Source: Terriglobia bacterium (GTDB lineage Bacteria; Acidobacteriota; Terriglobia; Terriglobales; Acidobacteriaceae). From it: a stretch of DNA of 34,706 bases. Below the pieces are notes generated by a model. It had not been told where the DNA came from. It searched no databases and worked only from the letters and a program-made list of their open reading frames with translations. Position 1 is the first letter of the stretch. Each line of letters opens with the position of its first letter. A program made the translations under genes and the position numbers. Location of the stretch: NCBI GenBank assembly GCA_020073385.1, contig JAIQFH010000065.1:1-34706 (forward strand), in the 5' to 3' direction. Below, in pieces: positions 25,377 through 33,061 of the stretch.

Positions 25377-25835
25377 TCACTCACCAGATGCCGCGACAAA
25401 CCAGAATGCGAACATTCCCAGCCCACAGATTGGAGCGTGCCAGCGCAACGGACCCGGTCGCCACACGCCACCGATCCCAAACAGGACTCCGGCGAGAGAA
25501 AGCAAAACTCCCCACCGAAATATTCTGAGAAGCAATGGATCGTAGTACGGAAAGTGGTGAACTTGAGCTTACGCAACCGACGAAACGGCCACGACGGCTG
25601 AAGCTGTTGCAAAAAGGAATCCGGTCAAGGACAAAATCGCCGTGACAGTTCGCTGTTTTGGTTGGTGTGTCCATCTTGTCCAGCCCCAAATCAGCGCAGC
25701 AGGCGTCACCAAGTAACCGATGACGACCAGAATTCCAAACATGACTTGACCGGAGATGCTCACAGCGCGAGTGCCTCCGGCCCGTATTGTATGTCCGGCC
25801 ACAGGTTGTTGGCGAAACATCCCCGTTTCACTCAT
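25377..25835 (-). pseudogene. Small integral membrane protein broken by an in-frame TAA
   Basis: The first 88 codons encode MFGILVVIGYLVTPAALIWG and ILSLTGFLFATASAVVAVSSVA, two membrane segments, then TAA at 25569-25571. Reading through in the same frame gives AQVHHFPYYDPLLLRI, FRWGVLLSLAGVLFGIGG, VWRPGPLRWHAP and a last segment ending AASGE with TGA at 25377-25379: two more membrane segments with no further stop. So one sense codon (probably Tyr) has become TAA. Intact relatives, as I recall them, run through this point. It is a recent pseudogene, unless the codon is a sequencing error. Confidence 0.6.
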
Positions 25836-25923
25836 CGTCCGAACGTGCCGATGTGAATCAAATCGAAAGCAGTCGGAATTTGAGTGTTAACGCCTGCTTA
25901 CAACAATCACTCTGGCGAGCATC

Positions 25924-26508
25924 TTACGGCTTACCCGAAAGCCTACTGACAATCCTGCCATCGGGAGCATGAAGAACTACGAGTAGAGATTCTGTGAGGG
26001 GGACATCCGTTGAATTGACGGAAAACTCATACTCCCAAAGTTTCGCAGTCGGGGCGAGGTCATGAGACTCTTCCTCACTCAGCACACCGAGTTCGGCTTT
26101 CCTCTGGTCAAAGCCGCGTTTCCAGAATGCATCGAATTGCAGCGATTTCATAAACTCGTCATCAAACCTGAAGTCGCATCGGTCACAGGCCAGCGTGATC
26201 TTGCCCGCACACGGGGCAAGACCAGCTTCTATCTTCACTATAACTTGCGCTGGAAAGACTTTAACGATCTTGCCGTGTCGCTTGAACGTTCGCCGCTCGC
26301 CGCTTTTGTGAGCCTCAAGACCTTTGAAGAAATCCTCCGCGATAGCCCGCGCGCCGAGCATTAGGCACATGTCCTCTGTGGTGTGAATAGAATCGACGCC
26401 CAAGGAAAAACCTCGTGCAGCATCTGTCTGGCCCCACAATACGGAGCATCCCATGACGAACAGGAAGAGGAGCAAGGCGGAAGACTGCTTGTAAAGCAGG
26501 CAACGCAT
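25924..26508 (-). CDS. Exported protein of unknown function
   Basis: A 194-residue protein. Residues 1-27 form a signal peptide (SALLLFLFVMGCSVLWGQ); a lipobox VMGC is present near residue 21, so it may be a lipoprotein. The mature part is mixed alpha/beta, with the paired Cys segment APCAGKITLACDRCDFRF and a C-terminal strand pair ESLLVVLHAPDGRIVSRL. I do not recognise the family. ATG 26508. It is the first of three co-directional exported or membrane genes read towards 24.7 kb. Nothing links it to mobility. Confidence 0.6.
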   Translation of the reverse strand: MRCLLYKQSSALLLFLFVMGCSVLWGQTDAARGFSLGVDSIHTTEDMCLMLGARAIAEDFFKGLEAHKSGERRTFKRHGKIVKVFPAQVIVKIEAGLAPCAGKITLACDRCDFRFDDEFMKSLQFDAFWKRGFDQRKAELGVLSEEESHDLAPTAKLWEYEFSVNSTDVPLTESLLVVLHAPDGRIVSRLSGKP

Positions 26509-26672
26509 AGTGATTTCGGCACAAACGACCCCTAATTATGGCAGATGTACCTGAGCGCCATCCTCAATTAGCGAAACATCCCTATTACACTTCTATGAGA
26601 AGGTCATAAAAGTCAAGGCCGACGTGGCGGCCCTCCATATTTTTTCCTCCGACATCGACGATGCTGCGTCCG

Positions 26673-26743
26673 GTGGCGTGGAGATCTGTCAAGGGCGCCG
26701 GTTTTAGGCGTTCATCTTGACCCTTGACAGCTCTCCACGCCAC
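26673..26743. repeat. 23-bp inverted repeat, near-perfect stem-loop
   Basis: The left arm 26673-26695 starts GTGGCGTGGAGATCTG. The right arm 26721-26743 is its reverse complement with one mismatch. The loop is 25 bases. Confidence 0.75.
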
Positions 26744-27021
26744 TTCAAAATCGAGCGGGGGACGAAGCGCAACGCGGTTCAGTTGGGCTTCGTCCTTAGT
26801 TGATGGGTTTGGATTTTGTTTTTTGTCCCGAGGGCATGCCAGTGCGTCCCCACCCACTCGTCTTAGGATTCGGTATCGCAGTCCACAGAACATAAATTGA
26901 TTCGCGTCTGTCAAATCTTTCCAGAAATCCTGGCCGGCGCCACCCACATTTGCCCTGCTTCTATCCGCACTCTAGATGGGCCACTTCCGGGCCTCGGTGC
27001 ATGTTGGGGTTCGATTTAAAG

Positions 27022-27053
27022 CCCAAGTCCATCACCACGGTGACGGACCTGGG
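27022..27053. repeat. 32-bp stem-loop beside the IS110 transposase
   Basis: CCCA-A-GTCC-A-TCACC-AC-GGTGA-C-GGAC-C-TGGG: 13 base pairs with two A-C mismatches. It lies 170 bp past the transposase stop, where IS1111-type elements keep their structured noncoding RNA. It could be part of such an RNA or a terminator. Confidence 0.55.
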
Positions 27054-27222
27054 TTGTTAGGGGCTGCTATCTCAAAAGCGGTCTTCTTGACCCGAGTGTA
27101 ATGCGCAGTCTCCCGAACAAGGCGGTGGATGTCATTGCCTGCAAACTTTCTGGCGATCGATTGATGTTCGCGTCTTCAACTCATGGCTCCCTGGACCCGG
27201 TTCCCTCCAGTCTGTTTTCCGT

Positions 27223-28473
27223 CTACGCAGCCTGTTGTACGATCGCCCTCGATGAGGCGTAGCCCAGCGGCTCATAGACCTCGCCACTCACCCAAAGTCG
27301 ATGCAGCAAAACCGCCAGCTTCCGCGCTACCGCTACCGCGGCTCTCTTCTTCGCGTTCTTTCCACCACGCTCGCACAGCCGCAATCCGTAACGTCGTAGG
27401 TCGGTGTCGGGTCCAAACGGTCCCAAAATATAGTGCGCACTCCCCACCAACAGCTTGCGCACCATCGTGTCCCCGGTTTTGCTAATTCCCAATTGCGGCT
27501 GGCTCTCCCCGGAGTCCTCCTGCTTCGGCACTAATCCCAAATAGGGCCCCACCTCTCGGCTCTTGGCGAAGTGCTCCGGATTCTCTAAGGTCAACACATA
27601 GGCAAGCGCGGTGATCGGGCCCACCCCCTTCACCTGGCGCAATAGCTTCGTGTGCCCGTACTTCTCGCTGCCCAGCTCTTCAATCTTCTGGTCATAGCTT
27701 CGAATGCAATCACTCAGTGCACCGGCTAATTGCACCAACGGCAGCAGGGCTTCCCGTACCTTTTCCGGAATCGCATCCTTTACCTTTTGCTCGAAGCTCG
27801 GGCTCGAACATTTGGGTAACCGTGTGCCCATACTTTTCACCAGACCCCGCGTAGCGTTAATCAGCTCGGTCCGTGCTGCCACCAACGCCTCCCGCGCTCG
27901 CAGCACCACCAAATCCTGCCGCACCTCTCGACTGCGGTGCCTTATCGGGTGCAACGACTGTGGATCCACCCGCCCCAGCCGCGCCAACTTCTTGGCATCG
28001 ATCCGATCATTCTTGCGCTTACGCCGCTTCGACCCCTCCATCAGCCGCGGGTTGGCCACCACCACCTCGTGTCCCTCACCCGCGATGATTTCCTGCATCC
28101 AGGCCGAGTGCGTCCCCACTTCCATCACCACCCGCCCCGGCGGTAAGGCCTGGAAGAACTCCGCGACTTCTGCTTCCCTCGTCTGTAGCTGCCCTTCGCT
28201 TAGCGTCTCCCCGTGCAAACCCAAAATGCAGTAGTGGCTCCATTGGTCTCCCAAATCCACTCCCACCGTCAGCCGGTCCAGATTGGGACCCAACTCAGTT
28301 CGCGCACCCGCTTCTGCTGGGCTCGCCGACGTCGCCTTCACCCCCAGCTTTCCTCTCAGTTTCTCCACCAGTTCCGCCAGTACTGCCTTGGGTTCTCGCT
28401 GCACTGGACGCTGAGCTTTCGCCCGCTTCGCTCTCGGTTCCTTCTTCGTGGGAGAATTGGTATTCTTCTTCAA
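27223..28473 (-). CDS. IS110-family transposase (DEDD recombinase)
   Basis: A 416-residue transposase. The RuvC-like DEDD domain shows D73 (TVGVDLGDQWS), E118 (VVMEVGTHSAW) and D156/D159 (KNDRIDAKKLARL). The C-terminal Transposase_20 domain contains VKGVGPITALAYVLTLEN and YLGLVPKQEDSGESQPQLGISKTGD, with the segment that holds the second active-site Ser. Residues 1-60 are a basic, low-complexity extension. IS110 enzymes use a noncoding bridge RNA from one element end to choose target and donor. Start ATG 28473. Upstream on its strand are 198 bp without a gene, downstream more than 700 bp. Element ends were not found, so the IS limits are unknown. Confidence 0.93.
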   Translation of the reverse strand: MKKNTNSPTKKEPRAKRAKAQRPVQREPKAVLAELVEKLRGKLGVKATSASPAEAGARTELGPNLDRLTVGVDLGDQWSHYCILGLHGETLSEGQLQTREAEVAEFFQALPPGRVVMEVGTHSAWMQEIIAGEGHEVVVANPRLMEGSKRRKRKNDRIDAKKLARLGRVDPQSLHPIRHRSREVRQDLVVLRAREALVAARTELINATRGLVKSMGTRLPKCSSPSFEQKVKDAIPEKVREALLPLVQLAGALSDCIRSYDQKIEELGSEKYGHTKLLRQVKGVGPITALAYVLTLENPEHFAKSREVGPYLGLVPKQEDSGESQPQLGISKTGDTMVRKLLVGSAHYILGPFGPDTDLRRYGLRLCERGGKNAKKRAAVAVARKLAVLLHRLWVSGEVYEPLGYASSRAIVQQAA

Positions 28474-28671
28474 GGTCGATCTCCTTATCTATTGTGATTG
28501 CACCGTCGAGTGCTTTGATCACCGGTAGCTTAGCGCGATCCGTGATCGGGGATCGACCTTCTCATCTCATCTCAAATCCCGGCTTTCAGTACCTCCTTTC
28601 ACCCTCTAAAAAAGTGACGTAGCCCGTTGTTGAGGGTGACGGGGGTCTCGCCCGATAGACATCCGTAACGG

Positions 28672-29088
28672 TTATGCAAATGGTTTCGCGTCTGTTCCCA
28701 ATAGAAGTGGTTTCTCCTCGTCGGTCGGCCACCTGTTATTCCGCAAGTGAAATTCGAGTTCTGCATCACTCTTCGTGCTCATCTCCTGCGTGAAGTCGGA
28801 AATGGCGACCGTTTGATGGGCGCGACCCTCCAGCCTGTTAAAAATCTCTTCCAACGCTGGCAGGCGATTCTTGCCGTTCAGTGCCTCCCCCACCAACACG
28901 TCCACCAAGTGCTCCTCGATGCTTCGCCCGTCCGGGCCTGCCTCTTGGACCTTCGCCTTGAGCGCATTCAGCAGGCCGCGCACGCGGGGTCTGCCCTTGG
29001 GATTCCCTGAACGTCCGGGCAGGAATCCATGCCCCGTAACGCCGCCCAAGCGCTTCTGTTTTGTACCGCTGCTGATGGGGTTCTTCAT
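28672..29088 (-). CDS. DUF5681 domain protein, possibly terminase-small-subunit-like
   Basis: A 138-residue protein. The N-terminal half carries the DUF5681 signature GFLPGRSGNPKGRPRVRG (residues 21-38), followed by a helical region LLNALKAKVQE...EEHLVDVLVGEALNG. DUF5681 proteins often lie beside phage terminase genes, so a DNA-packaging role is possible, but it is not proven for this family. I chose ATG 29088 because GGAGGTG is correctly spaced upstream; the frame is open to 29148. It is the last gene of the operon that starts with the HTH gene at 31565; 13 bp separate it from the gene before it. The IS110 gene lies downstream. Confidence 0.7.
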   Translation of the reverse strand: MKNPISSGTKQKRLGGVTGHGFLPGRSGNPKGRPRVRGLLNALKAKVQEAGPDGRSIEEHLVDVLVGEALNGKNRLPALEEIFNRLEGRAHQTVAISDFTQEMSTKSDAELEFHLRNNRWPTDEEKPLLLGTDAKPFA

Positions 29089-29101
29089 GTTTTCACCTCC
29101 G

Positions 29102-29509
29102 TCAATGCTTCCGACACCCTCCCTCATCAAGTTCCACGCGCACTCCAACTTGTTCCAGACGTTCGATCAATTCGCGAACATGAGATATGCTGCGATTTGT
29201 GCTCGTTGCCACCGCCTCCAACTCCGCCAGCGTTCTGTTGATGAACGAGTATGTGTCGATCACAACCGAGAACCGAGTCAACACCACCGGAGAACGTTTG
29301 GGCTTCCATGCGGCAAGACGAATGCCTGCGGGCATGTCGGGTAGTGATTCTCGGGACCTCAGGGCGTTCACGATTTCTTCCCGGTGTGCCCGCAGATCGG
29401 GGAGAAGCGTCACGGCAGTGGGTGGCAACTCATAGCAGATGCCCTCTCCGTCAAGGAAGAGGATGCCGCCAGCGGCTTCGACTTCGTGAATGATCTCCTG
29501 AGCCTTCAC
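29102..29509 (-). CDS. Small protein with TubC-N-like N-terminus
   Basis: A 135-residue protein. Residues 1-53 (QEIIHEVEAAGGILFLDGEG...LLPDLRAHREEIVNALR) resemble the TubC N-terminal docking-like fold seen in many island-borne proteins next to primase or helicase genes. The rest contains IDTYSFINRTLAELEA and a helical SISHVRELIERLEQVGVRVEL. No catalytic motif is seen. ATG 29509 overlaps the end of the DnaB-N/DUF3631 gene by 4 bp (ATGA), so it is translationally coupled to it. A role alongside the replication protein is likely; the exact function is unknown. Confidence 0.55.
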   Translation of the reverse strand: MKAQEIIHEVEAAGGILFLDGEGICYELPPTAVTLLPDLRAHREEIVNALRSRESLPDMPAGIRLAAWKPKRSPVVLTRFSVVIDTYSFINRTLAELEAVATSTNRSISHVRELIERLEQVGVRVELDEGGCRKH

Positions 29510-31320
29510 AATCGCCCCTTTAGTACTTCCACTGTGTGTTGTTTGTGCTCCGGCCAGCTTTGAGGGGAAACATGCGTCACAACCCGCGTCAATACTGGCG
29601 TATTTGCATTTTGTTGAGCCGTCACACTTACGCTCTGTGACGTCTTCGAGAACGTGGCCTCAGCAGCATCATTGCTGGTTTGTGACGGCTGTGACGGCTC
29701 GGGGCAGGGCGCTGAGGCGGTGCCATCACTCGGTCGCAGATAGCGCCTCCAACTGTCCTCAAGAGATTCCCGTGAGTACCCCTTACCCGTCACGGAGTCG
29801 ATCCGAAGTGCTTTGGGGTATATCTCGAAGGGGGCGAGCAATTTGCTGAGGGCGATAGCCGTCAACGCTTTTCCGCGATTAAACTCAATCCATGGGGATG
29901 TTTCGATTGCCACGAGCGCGTCAATCAGATCGCGGGTAAGCAGTCTATCCACACGGCGCTCATCAAAGATGTCGCGGATGTCGGCAAGCAACTTGACCCG
30001 AATCGAAAGGTCTTCGGCAGGCGTGCTGCTGAATATCGCCACCAGTGCCCGCCGGGCACGTTCTGGCCATTCTCCACCCGCTGCGTCAGCGATGGCAAGC
30101 AATGGTTCAACGCAATCGTGCTGCCGATCCGAAAGGGACGGGGGCAGGTCGGGTCGAGCGTCTGACAGTTCAGCAAGTCGGGGTTCCACCCATGCCACAA
30201 TTCGTTCCTGAATCGCGTCCGCTTGCGGCTTGACCGAACGCTGGTGAAACCGTTCAACATCGCTCTCGCCCGGAGCCTTGCGCTTCAAACGAATCGGAAT
30301 GCTCCGATCTGCGACGGTATCCGGCAGGTGGCCGATTCCGGCTAGGGCCTTGGGGCTGAACGTGCTGAAATCCTTCGCTTCTATGTCCGCGCCTTTGCCG
30401 ACGCAGATAGACACAACCCCGCCGCGCCTATAACCGTTATTGAGAACCCCCCGCAATGCTTCCGCATATTGTGGGTCAGAATTGAAGGCTGCGTCAGTCT
30501 CATCGAGAAGGAGCGTGGGGGATTCGCCCTCGATCTTGCGGACCAACACCGCCGCCGTCAGACGGCCCGTCAACCATGGCTTCAACACTAGTAGACTAAG
30601 GACTTCCAGCAGTCGGGTTTTGCCGCTTCGCTTTTCTGCTGAGGAGATCGCGACGTAGGGTGTCGCCACGCTCGCATCGAACGCATGGGTATGAACGATC
30701 CAAAGAGCGACCACCGTCGCCTGTTCGAGGGTGAGGCTGACGAAACGACGCACGAAGGCAACAGTTTCATCGAGAACAGCACTGCCTTCCGGCGCTATGC
30801 GACCGACGACCGTCCCACGGTCTATTGACCGAAGAACAGAGCGCGGCGCGGCCAGTTCTCGCTCGATGTGGCCGATCAGGTCTCTGAGTCCGTCGCCGCG
30901 TTTCAGCGCTGATGGAATCGACTCGGAGAGCGAATAGAGGTGTCGCAATGCTGCAGCGTTTCGCACTTCCTTCACGTAGTGCCCAATGCTGGGACGCTCT
31001 GGAACTCCTTCAATCAGGCCCGCAATCCCTGCGGCTCCCCCCACATGGTCGAGTTCACCATTCCGATCAAGTTCCTCGATAACAGTCGTAGTGTCTATCG
31101 GGCGGTATGTGGCTGCAAGCGCCCGCATTCGTTGGAATATCGTCCGATGCGATGGAACGTGGAAGTCTTCGACCTCCATGGAGACTGTTGCGCCGTATGC
31201 GCCGCTCCAAAGCAGAATTGAGCCAAGGATTGTCCGTTCGGTGGAAATCCGGCATACGAGGTTCTCGATTTCAGCGGGAACAGTCTCATCGCGAGAGCGC
31301 TTTGACTTCACCTTCGTCAT
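29506..31320 (-). CDS. Fusion of a DnaB N-terminal domain and a DUF3631 helicase/primase-like domain
   Basis: A 604-residue putative replication protein. Residues 25-125 read like the DnaB helicase N-terminal (primase-interacting) domain: TERTILGSILL, HRTIFQRMRALA, IDTTTVIEELDRNGEL, VGGAAGIAGLIE. Residues 190-410 match DUF3631: Walker A AEKRSGKT (228-235), Walker B LLLDETD (270-276), RGVLNNGYRRGG and the block SPKALAGIGHLPDTVADRSIPIRLKRKAPGE. The C-terminal 100 residues are low-complexity Ser/Thr-rich. The DnaB motor domain is absent. I infer an element replication factor that recruits host primase. ATG 31320 overlaps the HTH gene by 4 bp and the downstream gene by 4 bp, so the operon is tightly coupled. 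Confidence 0.8.
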   Translation of the reverse strand: MTKVKSKRSRDETVPAEIENLVCRISTERTILGSILLWSGAYGATVSMEVEDFHVPSHRTIFQRMRALAATYRPIDTTTVIEELDRNGELDHVGGAAGIAGLIEGVPERPSIGHYVKEVRNAAALRHLYSLSESIPSALKRGDGLRDLIGHIERELAAPRSVLRSIDRGTVVGRIAPEGSAVLDETVAFVRRFVSLTLEQATVVALWIVHTHAFDASVATPYVAISSAEKRSGKTRLLEVLSLLVLKPWLTGRLTAAVLVRKIEGESPTLLLDETDAAFNSDPQYAEALRGVLNNGYRRGGVVSICVGKGADIEAKDFSTFSPKALAGIGHLPDTVADRSIPIRLKRKAPGESDVERFHQRSVKPQADAIQERIVAWVEPRLAELSDARPDLPPSLSDRQHDCVEPLLAIADAAGGEWPERARRALVAIFSSTPAEDLSIRVKLLADIRDIFDERRVDRLLTRDLIDALVAIETSPWIEFNRGKALTAIALSKLLAPFEIYPKALRIDSVTGKGYSRESLEDSWRRYLRPSDGTASAPCPEPSQPSQTSNDAAEATFSKTSQSVSVTAQQNANTPVLTRVVTHVSPQSWPEHKQHTVEVLKGRL

Positions 31321-31565
31321 GAGCGGCCACCCATACTCGGATGATCTCCGAGGGCGAACCTCTCAAGGTCCTTACGGTGAATAAGAACGCGGCGACCGAT
31401 GCGCTTGACTGGCAGAGCGCCGGATTCGATCAGATGCTGCACCGTGCGCAAGCTGACAGCGAGCGCGACTGCCGATTCCTTCTGAGTGAACAGTAACTTG
31501 AATTGTTCGGTTGGCGAGTGCTCGGGACGGGAACCAAAAAAACTAGAGAAACCTTCAGCCGCCAT
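31317..31565 (-). CDS. Excisionase-family HTH DNA-binding protein
   Basis: An 82-residue protein. The segment LLFTQKESAVALAVSLRTVQHLIESGALPVKRIGRRVLIHRKDLERF is a MerR/excisionase-type winged HTH (HTH_17). In islands, such proteins (AlpA, Xis) bend att DNA for excision or activate the early operon. ATG 31565 has GAGGC six bases upstream. It is the first gene of a leftward operon, overlapping the replication gene by 4 bp, and divergent from the integrase module; the 192-bp region between them holds promoters for both directions. Confidence 0.8.
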   Translation of the reverse strand: MAAEGFSSFFGSRPEHSPTEQFKLLFTQKESAVALAVSLRTVQHLIESGALPVKRIGRRVLIHRKDLERFALGDHPSMGGRS

Positions 31566-31642
31566 CGCTACGCCTCGGGCCTGAAAAGTCTCTAGTCCAA
31601 GTGTCTCCAGCCGAAGGCGATCGGTAGCGACTAGACGGCTTA

Positions 31643-31671
31643 TATTTATCGTCTTTCGGTGGCGGTGTCAA
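31643..31671 (-). promoter_or_regulatory. Consensus sigma70-type promoter for the excisionase/replication operon
   Basis: On the minus strand TTGACA (31671-31666), a 17-bp spacer and TAAATA (31648-31643). The predicted start near 31635 leaves a leader of about 70 bases with a CTAGTC/GACTAG inverted repeat. Confidence 0.55.
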
Positions 31672-31709
31672 GATGCATTTTTGCGCGGCTCGGTGCTGAA
31701 GGTTTCGTC

Positions 31710-31738
31710 TTGAGTCACATTCGCTCGGGGAGTATAAA
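31710..31738 (+). promoter_or_regulatory. Promoter for the GSRGGK protein and integrase
   Basis: TTGAGT (31710-31715), a 17-bp spacer and TATAAA (31733-31738). Transcription would start near 31745, inside the palindrome, leaving only about 13 bases before the ATG at 31758. Confidence 0.55.
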
Positions 31739-31739
31739 T

Positions 31740-31756
31740 AACTTAGCGGCTAAGTT
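31740..31756. promoter_or_regulatory. Palindromic operator-like site before the GSRGGK gene
   Basis: AACTTAG-CGG-CTAAGTT, perfect 7-bp arms, ending one base before the ATG. It covers the transcription start and the place where a ribosome site would be, and no Shine-Dalgarno sequence is present. A repressor bound here could block the integrase operon; an RNA hairpin could also form. Confidence 0.6.
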
Positions 31757-31757
31757 T

Positions 31758-31895
31758 ATGGATAAGAAACTAAAGCAATATCTCGCTTCAATCGGCAGCA
31801 GGGGCGGGAAGAAGCGCGCCGCGCTGTACGACAAGAAAACACTTAGCAAATGGGCGAAGAAGGGCGGTCGTCCCAAGAAGGAGCAAAAGCCGTGA
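31758..31895 (+). CDS. GSRGGK-type small basic protein coupled to the left integrase
   Basis: A 45-residue, strongly basic protein: a helix MDKKLKQYLASI, then GSRGGKKRAALYDKK, then KWAKKGGRPKKEQKP. I chose ATG 31758 because it lies just after the palindrome; the frame is open upstream without start signals. The stop TGA overlaps the integrase start as GTGA (31892-31895), so translation is coupled. A related 56-residue protein precedes the other integrase at 34482-34652. The basic GG-rich motif suggests nucleic-acid binding, perhaps an accessory or control factor for recombination; this is inference. Its size and position argue against chance. Confidence 0.65.
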   Translation: MDKKLKQYLASIGSRGGKKRAALYDKKTLSKWAKKGGRPKKEQKP

Positions 31896-33031
31896 AAGTA
31901 CGAGGCGTTTACGAGAAGGTCCCCGGTTCCAATGTCTGGTGGATTCGATATGCAGACGCAAGTGGTCGCATTCGTCGCGAGAAGGTTGGCCCAAAGAGCG
32001 CGGCCATTCAGCTATATCAGACGCGGAAGACCGAGGTGCGCGTAAGGAAGAAGCTGCCAGAAAACTTTCGCAGCAAGTCAGTTCTGTTCGCCGAGTTGGC
32101 CCATGATGCAATCGAATGGGCCAAGTCACACAAGATCAGCTGGCAGGATGATGAAATCCGGCTAAAGCCGCTGCAAGAATCGTTTGGCTCACTTCCAGCC
32201 GACTCAATCACCCCTCAGGACATCGAGCGGTGGTTTGCCGCCGCAGGCGTATCCCGGAACAAGGACAAGAAGCGCAACAAGAAAAAATGGAGACCTGCGA
32301 CGTTTAACCGCTACAAGGCTTTGATCTCGATGGTCTATCGGCAGGGTATTAAGAATCACAAAGTCACATCCAATCCGGCTCGCGAAATCGAAAGGCGCAA
32401 GGAGAACAACATTCGAGTTCGGTATCTGTTGCATCAGGAGGAACTCGCGCTGCGCGACGCGATCTCGGCAAAGTGTCCGGAACATCTGCCAGAATTGGAC
32501 ATCGCGCTGCACACAGGGATGCGGCGAAGTGAGCAATACGATTGTGAATGGGGTTGGCTCAATCTTGATCGGCGCGTTCTTACGGTCCCTCGCAGCAAGA
32601 GTGGCGAGCACAGGCACGTATTCCTGAACGACACCGCGATTGCTGCATTCCAACTTCTTTGGCGGTTTTCCGATGGGAAAGGTAAAGTCTTCGCGCACCT
32701 GTACCGTAGTGATAAGACGACCGGAGCCAGAGGCTGGTTCAAGCAAGCACTCAGCGATGCTGGCGTGCGCAACTTTCGCTGGCATGATCTTCGGCATACC
32801 TTCGCAAGCCGTCTGGTTATGGCCGGGGTTGACATTCGGACGGTGCAAGACTTGATGGGGCACATGGACATTCAAGTAACCCTGCGGTATTCGCACCTTG
32901 CGCCTCAGCACGAGTTGGAAGCGGTCCAGCGCCTGTGTAATACTGGAGTGGCTCGGAACGAGCCAACTGACACCAGAACTAGCACCAGAGATTTGGCCGA
33001 AGCGGAGCCTATCGTAGCTAGTCGGCAATAA
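31892..33031 (+). CDS. int: Tyrosine recombinase (integrase) of the left element
   Basis: A 379-residue phage-type integrase. The N-terminal arm/SAM-like region (1-170) contains VRGVYEKVPGSNVWWIRY. The catalytic domain has R211 (HTGMRRSE), K236 (RSKSGE), H298-x-x-R301 (WHDLRHTFAS), H324 (MGHMDIQ) and nucleophile Y333 (TLRYSHL), so all active-site residues are present. I chose GTG 31892 because AAGGAG lies eight bases upstream and it overlaps the small gene; ATG 31850 is possible. It ends 31 bp before tRNA-Leu. It presumably recombines the tRNA-half core repeat (33062-33103). A candidate arm-site block lies in its 3' coding end. Confidence 0.92.
   Translation: MKVRGVYEKVPGSNVWWIRYADASGRIRREKVGPKSAAIQLYQTRKTEVRVRKKLPENFRSKSVLFAELAHDAIEWAKSHKISWQDDEIRLKPLQESFGSLPADSITPQDIERWFAAAGVSRNKDKKRNKKKWRPATFNRYKALISMVYRQGIKNHKVTSNPAREIERRKENNIRVRYLLHQEELALRDAISAKCPEHLPELDIALHTGMRRSEQYDCEWGWLNLDRRVLTVPRSKSGEHRHVFLNDTAIAAFQLLWRFSDGKGKVFAHLYRSDKTTGARGWFKQALSDAGVRNFRWHDLRHTFASRLVMAGVDIRTVQDLMGHMDIQVTLRYSHLAPQHELEAVQRLCNTGVARNEPTDTRTSTRDLAEAEPIVASRQ
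32966..32986 (+). repeat. Right copy of the candidate arm-site repeat
   Basis: ACTGACACC-AGA-ACTAGCACC, within the integrase coding end, matches 21572-21592 at 18 of 21 positions in the same orientation. It could be an integrase arm site or a chance match. Confidence 0.3.
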
Positions 33032-33061
33032 ATCACCACACCTCAGTCAGTTGTAGATTTT

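Larger units (their letters stand above)
26509..27222. other. Noncoding gap with two strong stem-loops
   Basis: A 714-bp stretch without a supported gene. A 120-codon frame on the minus strand (26585-26947) lacks a ribosome site and recognisable domains. Two stem-loops stand out: 26673-26743 and 27022-27053. The part next to the IS110 stop (27054-27222) may belong to the IS end. Confidence 0.5.

Noticed and set aside
21859..26508. A complete known defence system (restriction-modification, BREX, CBASS or toxin-antitoxin)
   Set aside because: Only isolated zinc-finger and nuclease-like genes are present; no methylase, cyclase, antitoxin or ATPase partner was seen.
26585..26947. 120-codon minus-strand ORF in the gap
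   Set aside because: No ribosome site, no recognisable domain, and it spans the 23-bp inverted repeat.
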